Source: Cyanobacteria bacterium FACHB-DQ100
Lineage (GTDB): Bacteria; Cyanobacteriota; Cyanobacteriia; Leptolyngbyales; Leptolyngbyaceae
Assembly: GCA_014695195.1 (NCBI GenBank)
Contig: JACJNW010000028.1
Coordinates: forward strand, 1,116,001 to 1,180,000
Direction of reading: 5' to 3'
DNA length: 64,000 bases
The position numbers were made by a program, and so were the translations under genes. The stretch's first letter is position 1, and each line of letters opens with the position of its first letter. Shown here one piece after another: positions 36,359 to 45,096 of the stretch. The notes below the pieces were generated by a model. The model worked only from the letters and a program-made list of their open reading frames with translations, had not been told where the DNA came from and ran no database searches.

Positions 36359-37537
36359 ATGCTAAACCCAAATCTGGATGAAATCCAGTTAACCAATGAT
36401 GATTACGCCCGATATTCCAGGCATATTATTTTGCCGGAAGTCGGGCTGGATGGACAGAAAAAACTCAAAGCGGCAAGCGTTCTCTGTGTGGGAACAGGCG
36501 GACTGGGATCACCGCTATTGTTGTATTTAGCAGCAGCCGGGATCGGACGGATTGGAATTGTCGATTTTGATGTGGTCGATAGTTCTAACCTGCATCGCCA
36601 AATTATTCACGGGACATCGTGGGTGGGTAAGCCCAAGATCGAATCGGCAAAACAGCGAATTCTTGAGATTAATCCAACCTGTCAAGTGGATTTGTATGAG
36701 ACGCGATTGAGTTCTGAGAATGCGCTGCAAATTGCGGAACCCTATGACTTGGTGATCGACGGAACCGATAATTTCCCAACGCGATATCTCGTGAATGATG
36801 TTTGCGTGCTGTTGAATAAGCCGAATGTGTACGGCTCGATTTTCCGGTTTGAGGGACAAGCGACGGTCTTTAACTACGAGGGCGGGCCAAATTACCGCGA
36901 TCTTTATCCAGAACCCCCGCCACCCGGATTGGTGCCTTCTTGTGCTGAGGGCGGTGTTTTAGGCGTGTTGTGCGGCATTATCGGAACGATTCAGGCGACT
37001 GAAGCGGTGAAAATCATTCTCGGACAAGGCAACACGCTCAGTGGGCGACTGTTGTTGTACAACGCGCTAGAGATGAAGTTCCGGGAGCTTAAACTGCGTC
37101 CGAATCCGGTGCGCCCTGTGATTGAGAAGTTAGTGGATTACGAGGAATTCTGCGGAATTCCGCAAGCAAAAGCGGCTGAAGAACAGGCAAAAGCAAGTAT
37201 GCAAGAAATTACGGTGCAGGAATTGAAGCAACTGATCGACAGTGGCGCGATCGGTCAAGAATACGTCTTGCTCGATGTCCGCAATCCCAATGAGTACGAT
37301 ATTGCTCAGATCCCCGGTTCTGTCTTGATTCCATTACCAGATATCGAGAACGGAAATGGCGTTGAGAAAGTGAAAGAACTGCTCAACGGACACAAGTTGA
37401 TTGCTCACTGCAAAATGGGAGGTCGATCGGCAAAAGCGATCGGTATTCTCAAATCGGCTGGGATTGATGGGATCAACGTGAAAGGCGGAATTACTGCCTG
37501 GAGTCGCGAAGTCGATCCCTCTGTACCGGAATATTAA
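36359..37537 (+). CDS. moeB: MoeB/ThiF-family adenylyltransferase fused to rhodanese domain
   Basis: The 392-residue protein activates the C-terminus of a small sulfur-carrier protein (MoaD or ThiS type) by adenylation and can pass sulfur to it. The E1-like domain (1-260) shows GTGGLGSPLLLYLAAAGIGR, IVDFDVVDSSNLHRQIIH, DGTDNFPTRYLVND and VPSCAEGGVLGVLCGIIG. The C-terminal rhodanese domain (about 285-390) has the active-site cysteine in AHCKMGGRSAKAIG. This fusion is common in cyanobacteria and resembles eukaryotic MOCS3/Uba4. A strong terminator follows. Confidence 0.92.
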   Translation: MLNPNLDEIQLTNDDYARYSRHIILPEVGLDGQKKLKAASVLCVGTGGLGSPLLLYLAAAGIGRIGIVDFDVVDSSNLHRQIIHGTSWVGKPKIESAKQRILEINPTCQVDLYETRLSSENALQIAEPYDLVIDGTDNFPTRYLVNDVCVLLNKPNVYGSIFRFEGQATVFNYEGGPNYRDLYPEPPPPGLVPSCAEGGVLGVLCGIIGTIQATEAVKIILGQGNTLSGRLLLYNALEMKFRELKLRPNPVRPVIEKLVDYEEFCGIPQAKAAEEQAKASMQEITVQELKQLIDSGAIGQEYVLLDVRNPNEYDIAQIPGSVLIPLPDIENGNGVEKVKELLNGHKLIAHCKMGGRSAKAIGILKSAGIDGINVKGGITAWSREVDPSVPEY

Positions 37538-37554
37538 ACGGCTTGAAAATGCAG

Positions 37555-37588
37555 TTGGGGCAATTTACAGCAATTGCCCCAATTTTTT
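37555..37588. terminator. Rho-independent terminator between moeB and the ECF gene
   Basis: TTGGGGCAATT and AATTGCCCCAA form a perfect 11-base stem with a 6-base loop, followed by TTTTTT on the plus strand. It serves moeB. Because it ends 4 bases from the stop of the convergent ECF gene, it could act for both directions. Confidence 0.82.
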
Positions 37589-37591
37589 GTG

Positions 37592-38578
37592 TTATCCAAA
37601 CGCCAGCCTTGCTGCCCAAAATCCACCCAAAACAACCAACGCGAGCCAATCAAACCGCTTCAAAATCAACTGGTGCCATTCCACTCGATGCTGATTCGGA
37701 CTGGTAAACCCACGAACCTTCATCGCACTCGCAATCTGCTCTGCTCTCAGCAATAGATTTTGCAACAATCGCTCTGCAACCGATAAACACACCTGAATCG
37801 TGCGGCGAAATCCTAACTTCTTCCAATTGATAGCACGAGTGCGAATCGATCGAATCAAATTCTGAAATTCCTCCAACACCAGCGGAATGAATCGCAATGA
37901 CAACGTTAATGTCAATGCAACTTCAGTCACCGGAACATTAAACCGACGCAACGGACGCATCAAATCTTCCAATCCTGCGGTGACTTCTTCTGGAGCAGTT
38001 GTAAGCAAAAATAAGTTCGTACTGTAGATCAGCGTAAACAATAAAGTACCAACCCGGATCGCCAGATCCAACGATCGCCGAGTCACTCGAATCGGCCCAC
38101 GCTGAAAGATCACATACTGATAGTCTGTCGGTTGTCTCAACTCTGGGCGCTTTAACTGATTGGCAAGTTGGGTTTGCTCTTTGGGCGCTGCTTGAAATGG
38201 ATTGAACCAAGACTGCGGCGGTGCGGGTTTTGGAACCGTGTTCGGTTGCTGCACAAATGCCAGTTCATTTTCAGGCAGTCGAGGACGCGGCTCAACACTC
38301 AAACCATCAGGCGCGATTGCAACCAGCGAAAACACATAGACCGCCAGCAATAACAGCCAGCCCATCTGCTGCCGCCAGACTCGGAGCGGAATCCGAGACG
38401 CTAGAGTTAGTACAATCAACACACCCACGAGCAGCAACCGCCATTCTGCACTCGCCAGTAAGGGAGTTGCTAGAAAACTCATCAACCACGCCAGCTTTAC
38501 CCGTGGATCGAGCCGGTGCATCCAGGTGATCGGCTGTTCGAGATACAACCCTAACGGCAGCGATCGCAGTAAATCCAT
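37592..38578 (-). CDS. ECF transporter T component (CbiQ/EcfT family)
   Basis: The 328-residue membrane protein is the energy-coupling transmembrane subunit of an ECF-type vitamin or metal importer. Start MDLLRSLPLGLYL and WMHRLDPRVKLAWLMSFLAT are typical. Coupling-helix motifs appear as IRTRAINWKKLGF and SAMKVRGFTS (the family's Ala-Arg-Gly region, here degenerate in the first copy). A long hydrophilic, proline-rich insertion (about 98-150) is unusual. No ECF ATPases or S component are in the window. It lies 3 bases downstream of der. Confidence 0.82.
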   Translation of the reverse strand: MDLLRSLPLGLYLEQPITWMHRLDPRVKLAWLMSFLATPLLASAEWRLLLVGVLIVLTLASRIPLRVWRQQMGWLLLLAVYVFSLVAIAPDGLSVEPRPRLPENELAFVQQPNTVPKPAPPQSWFNPFQAAPKEQTQLANQLKRPELRQPTDYQYVIFQRGPIRVTRRSLDLAIRVGTLLFTLIYSTNLFLLTTAPEEVTAGLEDLMRPLRRFNVPVTEVALTLTLSLRFIPLVLEEFQNLIRSIRTRAINWKKLGFRRTIQVCLSVAERLLQNLLLRAEQIASAMKVRGFTSPNQHRVEWHQLILKRFDWLALVVLGGFWAARLAFG

Positions 38579-38581
38579 ACG

Positions 38582-39943
38582 CTAAACCTTCGTTGCTCGA
38601 TTCGCTGTGTTCCGCTCGACTTCCCGTACTTTCTTGCCCCGCCAAAGTAATCGGAGCGGCGTACCCTGGAAGCCTAAAGATTCACGGAATTTACGATCGA
38701 TATAACGGCGGTAGTTGTCGTTAAACAGATGGGGATCATTGACGAATAGCGCGATCGTCGGAGGTGCACTGCTTACCTGAGTTCCGTAGTAGATCTTGCC
38801 CTGTCGTCCTTGTCTTGTGGTCGGTGGCGTGTGCCAAGACAGCGCATCTTCTAGCACTTCATTGATTACAGCCGTTGAAACTCGGCGCTTGTGTTGTTCG
38901 GCGGCACGATCGACGAGTTCAAAAATCTTTTCGACGCGCTGACCCGTTTTGGCACTGATAAAAATGCTTTCTGCCCACTCGACAAAATGCAAGCGATCGC
39001 GGATTTGACGCTCATATTCATAAATGGTGTGCGCGTCTTTTTCGACTGCATCCCATTTGTTAATAATCACCACACAGCCGCGCCCTTCATCGTCAATTCG
39101 TCCGGCTAACTTTTGGTCTTGCTCGGTTACGCCGTCTAGGGCATCGATAACAAGGAGCACCACATCAGAACGATCGATCGCTTTAAACGCTCGATTGATT
39201 CCAAAAAATTCGGGGCCGTACTCTACGTTCTTTTTCTTACGAATCCCGGCAGTATCAATCAAGCGATAGGTTTTATCGTTGCGCTCAACTACCATGTCGA
39301 TCGCGTCTCTCGTCGTTCCTGAGATGGGACTGACGATCGAGCGATTTTCGCCGACAAACGCATTAAGTAAGCTCGACTTACCCACATTCGGGCGACCTGC
39401 GATCGCGACTTTAGTTTCAGGATTTTCTTCGATTTCAAGGGTGGTGGGTAAGTGTTCGACAACCTGATCGAGTAAGTCCCCTGTACCGCTTCCGTGAATG
39501 CTGGAAACCGGATACGGCTCACCCAGCCCTAATTCCCAGAATTCTGCGGCTTGGATAATGCCTTGATCTACCGATTCACACTTATTGACCGCCAGCACAA
39601 CCGGAACAGGCTGCTGACGCAGCCATTGAGCAATTTCCTCGTCGGCTTGAGTTAATCCCGCCTGTCCATCCACAACAAAAATCGCCGAGGACGATTCTGA
39701 CAAAGCCGCCATTGCTTGTTCTCGAATCAGGGGTAAAAATTCGGTGTCATCATCAAACACCAGTCCGCCCGTATCAACAACTTGGAATTCTCGATCGCGC
39801 CAAAACGCTCGTTTGTAGGTGCGATCGCGGGTCACACCGGGTTCATCGAACACGATGGCATCCTGCACCTGAGCAAGACGGTTCACAAGCGTAGACTTGC
39901 CCACATTCGGGCGACCAATAATGGCAACGATCGGCAATGACAT
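38582..39943 (-). CDS. der: Ribosome biogenesis GTPase Der (EngA)
   Basis: Der carries two consecutive GTPase domains needed for 50S ribosome assembly. The 453-residue protein shows the first G1 loop [16 protein letters not shown], its [11 protein letters not shown] and NKCE, then the second [42 protein letters not shown] and NKWDAVE. A KH-like C-terminal domain ([18 protein letters not shown]) ends it. The length is usual for the family. The ECF T component starts 3 bases after its stop, so the two are co-transcribed. Confidence 0.96.
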   Translation of the reverse strand: MSLPIVAIIGRPNVGKSTLVNRLAQVQDAIVFDEPGVTRDRTYKRAFWRDREFQVVDTGGLVFDDDTEFLPLIREQAMAALSESSSAIFVVDGQAGLTQADEEIAQWLRQQPVPVVLAVNKCESVDQGIIQAAEFWELGLGEPYPVSSIHGSGTGDLLDQVVEHLPTTLEIEENPETKVAIAGRPNVGKSSLLNAFVGENRSIVSPISGTTRDAIDMVVERNDKTYRLIDTAGIRKKKNVEYGPEFFGINRAFKAIDRSDVVLLVIDALDGVTEQDQKLAGRIDDEGRGCVVIINKWDAVEKDAHTIYEYERQIRDRLHFVEWAESIFISAKTGQRVEKIFELVDRAAEQHKRRVSTAVINEVLEDALSWHTPPTTRQGRQGKIYYGTQVSSAPPTIALFVNDPHLFNDNYRRYIDRKFRESLGFQGTPLRLLWRGKKVREVERNTANRATKV

Positions 39944-40000
39944 ATTTTTGAGAGACAGGGATTGACTTAAGCCAGCACATCATTGTAACGCAATCTCTCC

Positions 40001-40765
40001 TTAGTCAGCTTGCGTCAAGATTTCGTAGCCTGTGGAGGTTACGGCGATCGTATGTTCACATTGGGCGGAGAGTTTGCGATCTTTTGTTAAGGCTGTCCAT
40101 TGGTCGGGCATGACTTCGACTTCCCAGGTGCCTTCGTTGATCATCGGTTCGATCGTAAATACCATTCCAGGACGCAACTTTTTCCCGGTACCGCGTTTGC
40201 CATAGTGCGGAATTTGGGGAGCCGTGTGGAAAATATGGCTAATTCCATGCCCCACAAAGTCTTGCACGACTGAAAAGCCTTGAGATTCGGCGTATTCTTG
40301 AATCGCTGCGCCAATATCCCCAATTCTTGCACCGGGTTTTACCGCATCCATGCCTAGCTGTCGGCATTTGTCAGTCACTTCGACCAAACGCTTTGCTAAC
40401 GGTGATGGTTCTCCGACGAAATACATTTTTGAGGTGTCGCCATGATAGCCATCGACGATCAGCGTCACATCAATATTGATAATGTCTCCATTTTTCAGCA
40501 CTTGCTTGGCGTTGGGAATGCCGTGACATACGACCTCATTAACGCTAGTGCAGATGGACTTGGGGAAGCCGTTGTAGCCAAGAGGAGCACTTTTGGCTCC
40601 GTGGGCTTGTGTCCAGCGTTCGGCTTCGTCGTTGAGTTCTAATGTAGAGACACCGGGTTTGACGAAGGACTCTAAGTGATTCAATAGCTGCGCTGCAAGC
40701 TTTCCGGCTCGGCGCATTTTTTCGATTTCGCGACTCGAAAGGAGGGTGATAACTTCTTGTTCCAT
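40001..40765 (-). CDS. map: Type I methionine aminopeptidase
   Basis: MAP removes the N-terminal methionine from nascent proteins. The 254-residue protein contains the pita-bread-fold metal ligands: DVTLIVDGYHGDTSKMYFVG (two Asp), VGHGISHIFHTAP (His), MVFTIEPMINEG and QCEHTIAVT (two Glu). The N-terminal IEKMRRAGKLAAQLL is typical. It is the full catalytic core without the zinc-finger extension found in some family members. The der gene follows 57 bases downstream on the same strand. Confidence 0.94.
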   Translation of the reverse strand: MEQEVITLLSSREIEKMRRAGKLAAQLLNHLESFVKPGVSTLELNDEAERWTQAHGAKSAPLGYNGFPKSICTSVNEVVCHGIPNAKQVLKNGDIINIDVTLIVDGYHGDTSKMYFVGEPSPLAKRLVEVTDKCRQLGMDAVKPGARIGDIGAAIQEYAESQGFSVVQDFVGHGISHIFHTAPQIPHYGKRGTGKKLRPGMVFTIEPMINEGTWEVEVMPDQWTALTKDRKLSAQCEHTIAVTSTGYEILTQAD

Positions 40766-40829
40766 ACCAACATTTTAGCGAGAACTGTTCTGAGCTTTGA
40801 GCTAGAGCGATTCGATTTTAAACGGTTTT

Positions 40830-41237
40830 CTATTGAACTGAACGATCGCCATTGATCCAGTGCAGCAAATCGGGTGTGAGGTCTTGCCGCGATCGCGTTT
40901 GAGAGTTTATACAAACATGGCGGGTGAGCGCTTTTGCTATCGTTTGCTCCTGAAACAAACGGTAAGAAATTTCAAATTCACTCGGTTTTAATAAGTTTGG
41001 AGTGAGCGCGATCGTAATTTCATCGCCACAAAACATCGGCTTAAAAAAATCGACTTCAGCGTGAACAATTGGAACCGCAATGGTTTGACCCGAAAAAAAC
41101 GATCGCAGATTAATTCCACTTGCGGTCAAAGAGGCTTCATACGCTTCGTGGCAGAAGTTCAAAACGTTTGCAAAATACACCACTCCTGCTGCATCGGTGT
41201 CGGAAAAGCGAATCGATCGAGAATAAGTAAATTGCAT
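40830..41237 (-). CDS. 1,4-dihydroxy-2-naphthoyl-CoA thioesterase (hotdog fold)
   Basis: The 135-residue 4HBT-type thioesterase has the active-site block RFSDTDAAGVVYFANVLNF followed by CHEAYEASL. In cyanobacteria this group hydrolyses DHNA-CoA in phylloquinone (vitamin K1) synthesis, which feeds photosystem I. Family resemblance is strong but paralogous acyl-CoA thioesterases share the motif, so substrate is a likely, not certain, call. Its ATG overlaps the stop of the DUF815 gene by one base, implying translational coupling. Confidence 0.82.
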   Translation of the reverse strand: MQFTYSRSIRFSDTDAAGVVYFANVLNFCHEAYEASLTASGINLRSFFSGQTIAVPIVHAEVDFFKPMFCGDEITIALTPNLLKPSEFEISYRLFQEQTIAKALTRHVCINSQTRSRQDLTPDLLHWINGDRSVQ

Positions 41238-42493
41238 CAGGAAATCATCAGTTCAGCTTTAAGAAAGTCGATAAATTGACGGGCAGTTCTGCCCGATCGT
41301 CCATTATGCCGAGTTGCCCACTGCAACGATCTGAATTCTAGATCTTCAGTGCTCAATTCAATCTGAGCTTGGCTTGCTAAATGATGAACAATTTTCAGAT
41401 AAGTGGTTTGATCCGCAGGCTCAAACGTCAGGGTTAAACCGAAGCGATCGCTAAACGATAGCTTCTCCTGCACCGTATCCCAATGATGCACTTCGTCGGC
41501 ATCTTTTGGACGGGGACGATCGTCAAAGAATTCTCGAATTAGGTGCCGTCGATTTGAAGTGGCGTAAACTACCACGTTTTGAGGTCGAGCGGTGAGATTC
41601 CCTTCTAATACCACTTTCAGTGCTTTATAAGCATCGTCATCTTCTTCAAAAGATAAATCATCCACGAAAATGACAAATTTCTGGGAGAGATCCCGCAAGC
41701 GTTCTACGATCGTCGGTAACGCTTTCAATTCGGATTTTGGCACTTCGATCAGGCGGAGATTCTCATAGTTACCGAGCAGCGATTTCACGAGCGACGATTT
41801 TCCTGAACCACGACTGCCATATAGCAAAATGTGCAGCGCAGGCAATCCAGCCAGCAGAAATTCGGTGTTTCGCAGCAAAGTATCGCGCTGAGTTTCATAA
41901 CCGACTAAGGCATCGACTTGAATTGGATCGGGATTAGCGATCGCATTCAATTGCCCATCTTGCCAACGAAATGCACGGTACTCAGCAAAAACTCCTGTCC
42001 CAAAGCGGCGATAAAACTCGATTAATTCTGGAAGCGCGTTCGACCAATCTTGTAGCGATTCAAGCTGTTTCTGAATTTGTCTAATTTGCGTTTGTCTTAA
42101 GCTGCTTTCTGTATCAGGAATGTAATCAACCCAAGGTGCAGTCTTGTGTTTCATTAATTGATAAAACTGCTGACTACCGCATTCATAAAACCGTTGCAGA
42201 ATTCTTAAATCGTGCTTTGCTGCTTCCATCAGTTCTTTGAGAATTTCGCCGCGACGAAGCTGGTATGTCAGCGGATTTTCTGAAGCTAAAATCCGATTCA
42301 GCAAATAGTCGCGCCATCCTTGGTTCCGTTTTGCCAATTCTGAAAACCATTCACTGTAGCTCGCCGCTGCAATCTCTGGACGATCGAGCGCGCTCAAAGC
42401 GGTGCGAAATGCTAATAACACCGGATCATCTAACAAATCCCGGTAGATTAACAGCGACAGACATTTCTCAGGTAACGATCGTACTTTTACCAT
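41237..42493 (-). CDS. DUF815 AAA-type ATPase
   Basis: The 418-residue soluble protein has an N-terminal helical part (about 1-190) and a C-terminal P-loop ATPase: Walker A LLYGSRGSGKSSLVKSLL, Walker B KFVIFVDDLSFEEDDDAYK, a sensor-type VVYATSNRRHLIREFF and an arginine-rich end. This is the DUF815 family, of unknown role. It starts 4 bases after the S2P-like gene stop and overlaps the thioesterase gene, so the three form one operon. The partners suggest a membrane-linked ATPase function, an inference from context. Confidence 0.85.
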   Translation of the reverse strand: MVKVRSLPEKCLSLLIYRDLLDDPVLLAFRTALSALDRPEIAAASYSEWFSELAKRNQGWRDYLLNRILASENPLTYQLRRGEILKELMEAAKHDLRILQRFYECGSQQFYQLMKHKTAPWVDYIPDTESSLRQTQIRQIQKQLESLQDWSNALPELIEFYRRFGTGVFAEYRAFRWQDGQLNAIANPDPIQVDALVGYETQRDTLLRNTEFLLAGLPALHILLYGSRGSGKSSLVKSLLGNYENLRLIEVPKSELKALPTIVERLRDLSQKFVIFVDDLSFEEDDDAYKALKVVLEGNLTARPQNVVVYATSNRRHLIREFFDDRPRPKDADEVHHWDTVQEKLSFSDRFGLTLTFEPADQTTYLKIVHHLASQAQIELSTEDLEFRSLQWATRHNGRSGRTARQFIDFLKAELMIS

Positions 42494-42497
42494 TCAA

Positions 42498-43982
42498 CTA
42501 CATCCCCAACACAGTCGTTAAAAATTTCGGCGCAGGTAACACCAATAGAATCAAAATCACCAACGCCATCAACCCCACCGCATTGCGAAAACCATCGACT
42601 TCAATCACATCATTCAGCGTCGGTTCATTCAACGCAGGCAGCAAAAACAATAACACTGTCCACAGCAACAAATGTGGATATACAATCGCAAACCCTAATA
42701 GCAAGAATCGAGAAATGCGTCCGATCCTGGCTCCGACCCGTCGCCCAAACACAGCATGAATCATCCGTCCGCCATCTAACTGACCGATCGGCATTAAATT
42801 AAACGCAGTAAACAATATCCCAACCCAACCCGCGATCGCCACCGGATGCAGCCGCAGTGCTGCATAGGGAGTTAAATCACGCCCGATCGCCAACTTGCTA
42901 AACACCGCAAGCACGATCGAAACTCTCGGATCAAGCGCTTGGAACTGAAAGAGTCCGCCCTGACTCGGTAGCGGCACAACCCCCGACTGCACCAATCCCC
43001 AAGCGAATAACGGAATACTCACGCTCAACCCCAAAAACGCACCCACCAGCCCAATGTCAAACAGCGCCTTACGATGTGGAATTGGAGACTTTAACTGCGT
43101 AAATGCCCCGATCGTTCCCAGGGGAAAAAACGGCAGTGGAATAATCGGAATAAAATACGGCAGCGTAATTGCAATGTGAAATTTACGAGCGGTGACAAAT
43201 TGCCCAATACTTCGTGCTGCAAAAAAGATCAAAACCGGAATCGAATAAGGCAATCCATTTTCTAAAAGCGCCGCGATCGTCGGAACCCGTCCCACAATTT
43301 GCAGCCCCGCCCACGTGGTTGTAAATACCGTCAAAAGCATCAGCGCGATCGCAAATCCAGGACGAATCAGCGGACTCGAATTCTTTGACTCAACGCTTGC
43401 CGCTGGATTAATCACCAGTTCAAAAAACGGCTCTCCCGGATAATACTCCTGAAAAATCACATGAAAGCGATCTCCGAACTGTGCCTCAACATTCTGCCGC
43501 ACCGTTTGATAAGCGACTTCCGGTGAGGTACGTAACTGCCCCCGACAAACCACGCCCTGCGGATGATATTCCAAGTGCCGTAGATAAAACACCGACCAAG
43601 GAAAGCACGTTTGTAAACTGGTTTCTTCGGCGGGATTGAGCGGACGCAAGCTTGCTAGATTCGGCGGTTGTAGCTCAGATGCAGGCTTGGGAGGTGCAGA
43701 GGGCGCAGTATCCAGCGCTGCCCAGCGCTGATCCTGCCCGGATCGCGCAATTCGCCCCCGCTGAATCAGATACAAATACAGCACCAAACAGCCCGCAAAC
43801 AGCACGATCGTATATGGCATCGGCATCGCTTGCCCCCGAAACGCGATCGTCCACACCACCATGACAAACACAGGCAGCATCGCCACCAACCACAGTGCCC
43901 AAACCGGTGTGCGCGTCAGGCTGGCAACCCATTGGGTAATAAACAGGTAAGTGAGCAATCCGAGAAGCAAAAGCCAAATCAT
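42498..43982 (-). CDS. Site-2-protease-like membrane protein without HExxH
   Basis: From the ATG at 43982 the protein has 494 residues. Two or three N-terminal helices (1-75) are followed by a soluble part (about 80-205), then a polytopic C-terminal half resembling the M50/EGY family: LPYFIPIIPLPFFPLGTIGAF and FNLMPIGQLDGGRMIHAVFG (the N-P-x-D-G-type motif, Asp403). At the position of the zinc motif HELGH the sequence reads RSIGQ (257-261), so both His and Glu are missing. The protein is likely not a protease. Open frame extends upstream of 43982 but overlaps the divergent MBL gene and has no family features. First gene of the S2P-DUF815-thioesterase operon. Confidence 0.85.
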   Translation of the reverse strand: MIWLLLLGLLTYLFITQWVASLTRTPVWALWLVAMLPVFVMVVWTIAFRGQAMPMPYTIVLFAGCLVLYLYLIQRGRIARSGQDQRWAALDTAPSAPPKPASELQPPNLASLRPLNPAEETSLQTCFPWSVFYLRHLEYHPQGVVCRGQLRTSPEVAYQTVRQNVEAQFGDRFHVIFQEYYPGEPFFELVINPAASVESKNSSPLIRPGFAIALMLLTVFTTTWAGLQIVGRVPTIAALLENGLPYSIPVLIFFAARSIGQFVTARKFHIAITLPYFIPIIPLPFFPLGTIGAFTQLKSPIPHRKALFDIGLVGAFLGLSVSIPLFAWGLVQSGVVPLPSQGGLFQFQALDPRVSIVLAVFSKLAIGRDLTPYAALRLHPVAIAGWVGILFTAFNLMPIGQLDGGRMIHAVFGRRVGARIGRISRFLLLGFAIVYPHLLLWTVLLFLLPALNEPTLNDVIEVDGFRNAVGLMALVILILLVLPAPKFLTTVLGM

Positions 43983-44085
43983 GACCAAAGGATGAGACAG
44001 GGGGCATAGATGGAAATCACGCGATCTGGCACAATCAACGATGGCAGACTTGCCATATTCTTTAGTTTGACCGATCGAGAAGCTT

Positions 44086-44835
44086 GTGCCACCAGAATCT
44101 CCGATTCCTTTAACGCCACAGTCCCGCACTCCGAAACAGCCGCGTCTAGTGTTTTCAGCGGAAACTTTTCCAGAATCTAGCGTCACGCCAGTTTTCGCGT
44201 TTCCGCCGAATCGGGATACGCTCGGTGGTACCGCGTACCTCATTGTAAGAAAAGATGGAAATTTATTGATCGATTGTCCGGCTTGGGATGAAAACACGCG
44301 ATCGTTTCTCGATGCTCAGGGCGGAGTTAGCAAATTAGTCATCACGCATCGCGGCGGGATGGGAAAGGTGCGTGAGATCCAAGAAGTGTTTGGCTGTGAG
44401 GTGATTGTGCAGGAGCAAGAGGCGTATTTGCTGCCCAATATGGCGGTGAGTTCGTTTCGAGAGAGCTTGTCGCTCGCTTCGCTTGCTCACGGGGATATGT
44501 CGGAGATGCAAGTGATCTGGACTCCGGGACATTCTCCAGGATCAGCTTGTGTGTATTACGCTGCCTTGGGTGGGATTTTATTCTCCGGTCGCCATTTGCT
44601 CCCGAATGCGCAAGGCGATCCCGTTCCGCTCAGAACGGCGAAAACATTTCACTGGAACCGCCAGATTCGTCATGTCCGGAAGCTTTTAGAAATGTTCAAT
44701 TCAGAGACATTGCACTTTATTTGTCCCGGTGCGAGTTCTGGGCTGCTGCGGGGGAAGTTTGCGATCGAGCAAGCTTACTCCAGATTGGCAAAACTCGATC
44801 TTGAAGCCTGTCTGATTCAGGCTGCAACCTTTTGA
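44086..44835 (+). CDS. MBL-fold protein with degenerate metal site
   Basis: The 249-residue protein has the metallo-beta-lactamase fold layout: GGTAYLIVRKDGNLLIDCP, then ITHRGGMGKVREIQ (residues 86-99) where active members have THxHxDH, then IWTPGHSPGSACVYY (His149 kept), ILFSGRHLLPN (Arg169 where the bridging Asp is expected) and ICPGASSG (Ala where the last His is expected). Most metal ligands are gone, so hydrolase activity is doubtful. GTG at 44086 is the start; it is divergent from the S2P-like gene, 103 bases away. Function unknown. Confidence 0.8.
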   Translation: MPPESPIPLTPQSRTPKQPRLVFSAETFPESSVTPVFAFPPNRDTLGGTAYLIVRKDGNLLIDCPAWDENTRSFLDAQGGVSKLVITHRGGMGKVREIQEVFGCEVIVQEQEAYLLPNMAVSSFRESLSLASLAHGDMSEMQVIWTPGHSPGSACVYYAALGGILFSGRHLLPNAQGDPVPLRTAKTFHWNRQIRHVRKLLEMFNSETLHFICPGASSGLLRGKFAIEQAYSRLAKLDLEACLIQAATF

Positions 44836-44910
44836 ATCGTTTTTACAGAAGGCTTAAGCACGATTTTCGATTTCGCGATCGTAGCAATTAATCGCGTTGC
44901 TACTCAATGA

Positions 44911-45010
44911 AGACCCTCATCCCCTCGCCCCTTCTCCCCAAGGAAGAAGGGGAACTGGACTTCTGGCTTCCTCTCCCACAGGAGAGGGGTGGGGGCGGAT
45001 CAGGGGTCTT
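44911..45010. repeat. GC-rich foldback repeat element
   Basis: The outer ends are imperfect inverted copies (AGACCCTCATCC on the left, GGATCAGGGGTCT on the right). Inside are two perfect hairpins: CCCCTTCT/AGAAGGGG (44928-44952) and CCTCTCC/GGAGAGG (44970-44987). There is no open frame. The composition resembles short interspersed cyanobacterial repeats, but no second copy was noticed in the window. Confidence 0.6.
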
Positions 45011-45096
45011 ATGTTTAGGCTTATCCACTGAAATAGTTGAAGCGGATGTCAATCCTGCAAAGTATGACCAAGCTTCTGCAAGACTATTCTGCAAGA

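Noticed and set aside
42498-44298. 599-residue start for the S2P-like protein
   Set aside because: The first 105 residues would be antisense to the MBL gene, cysteine/glycine-rich and unlike the family; the ATG at 43982 gives a membrane start.
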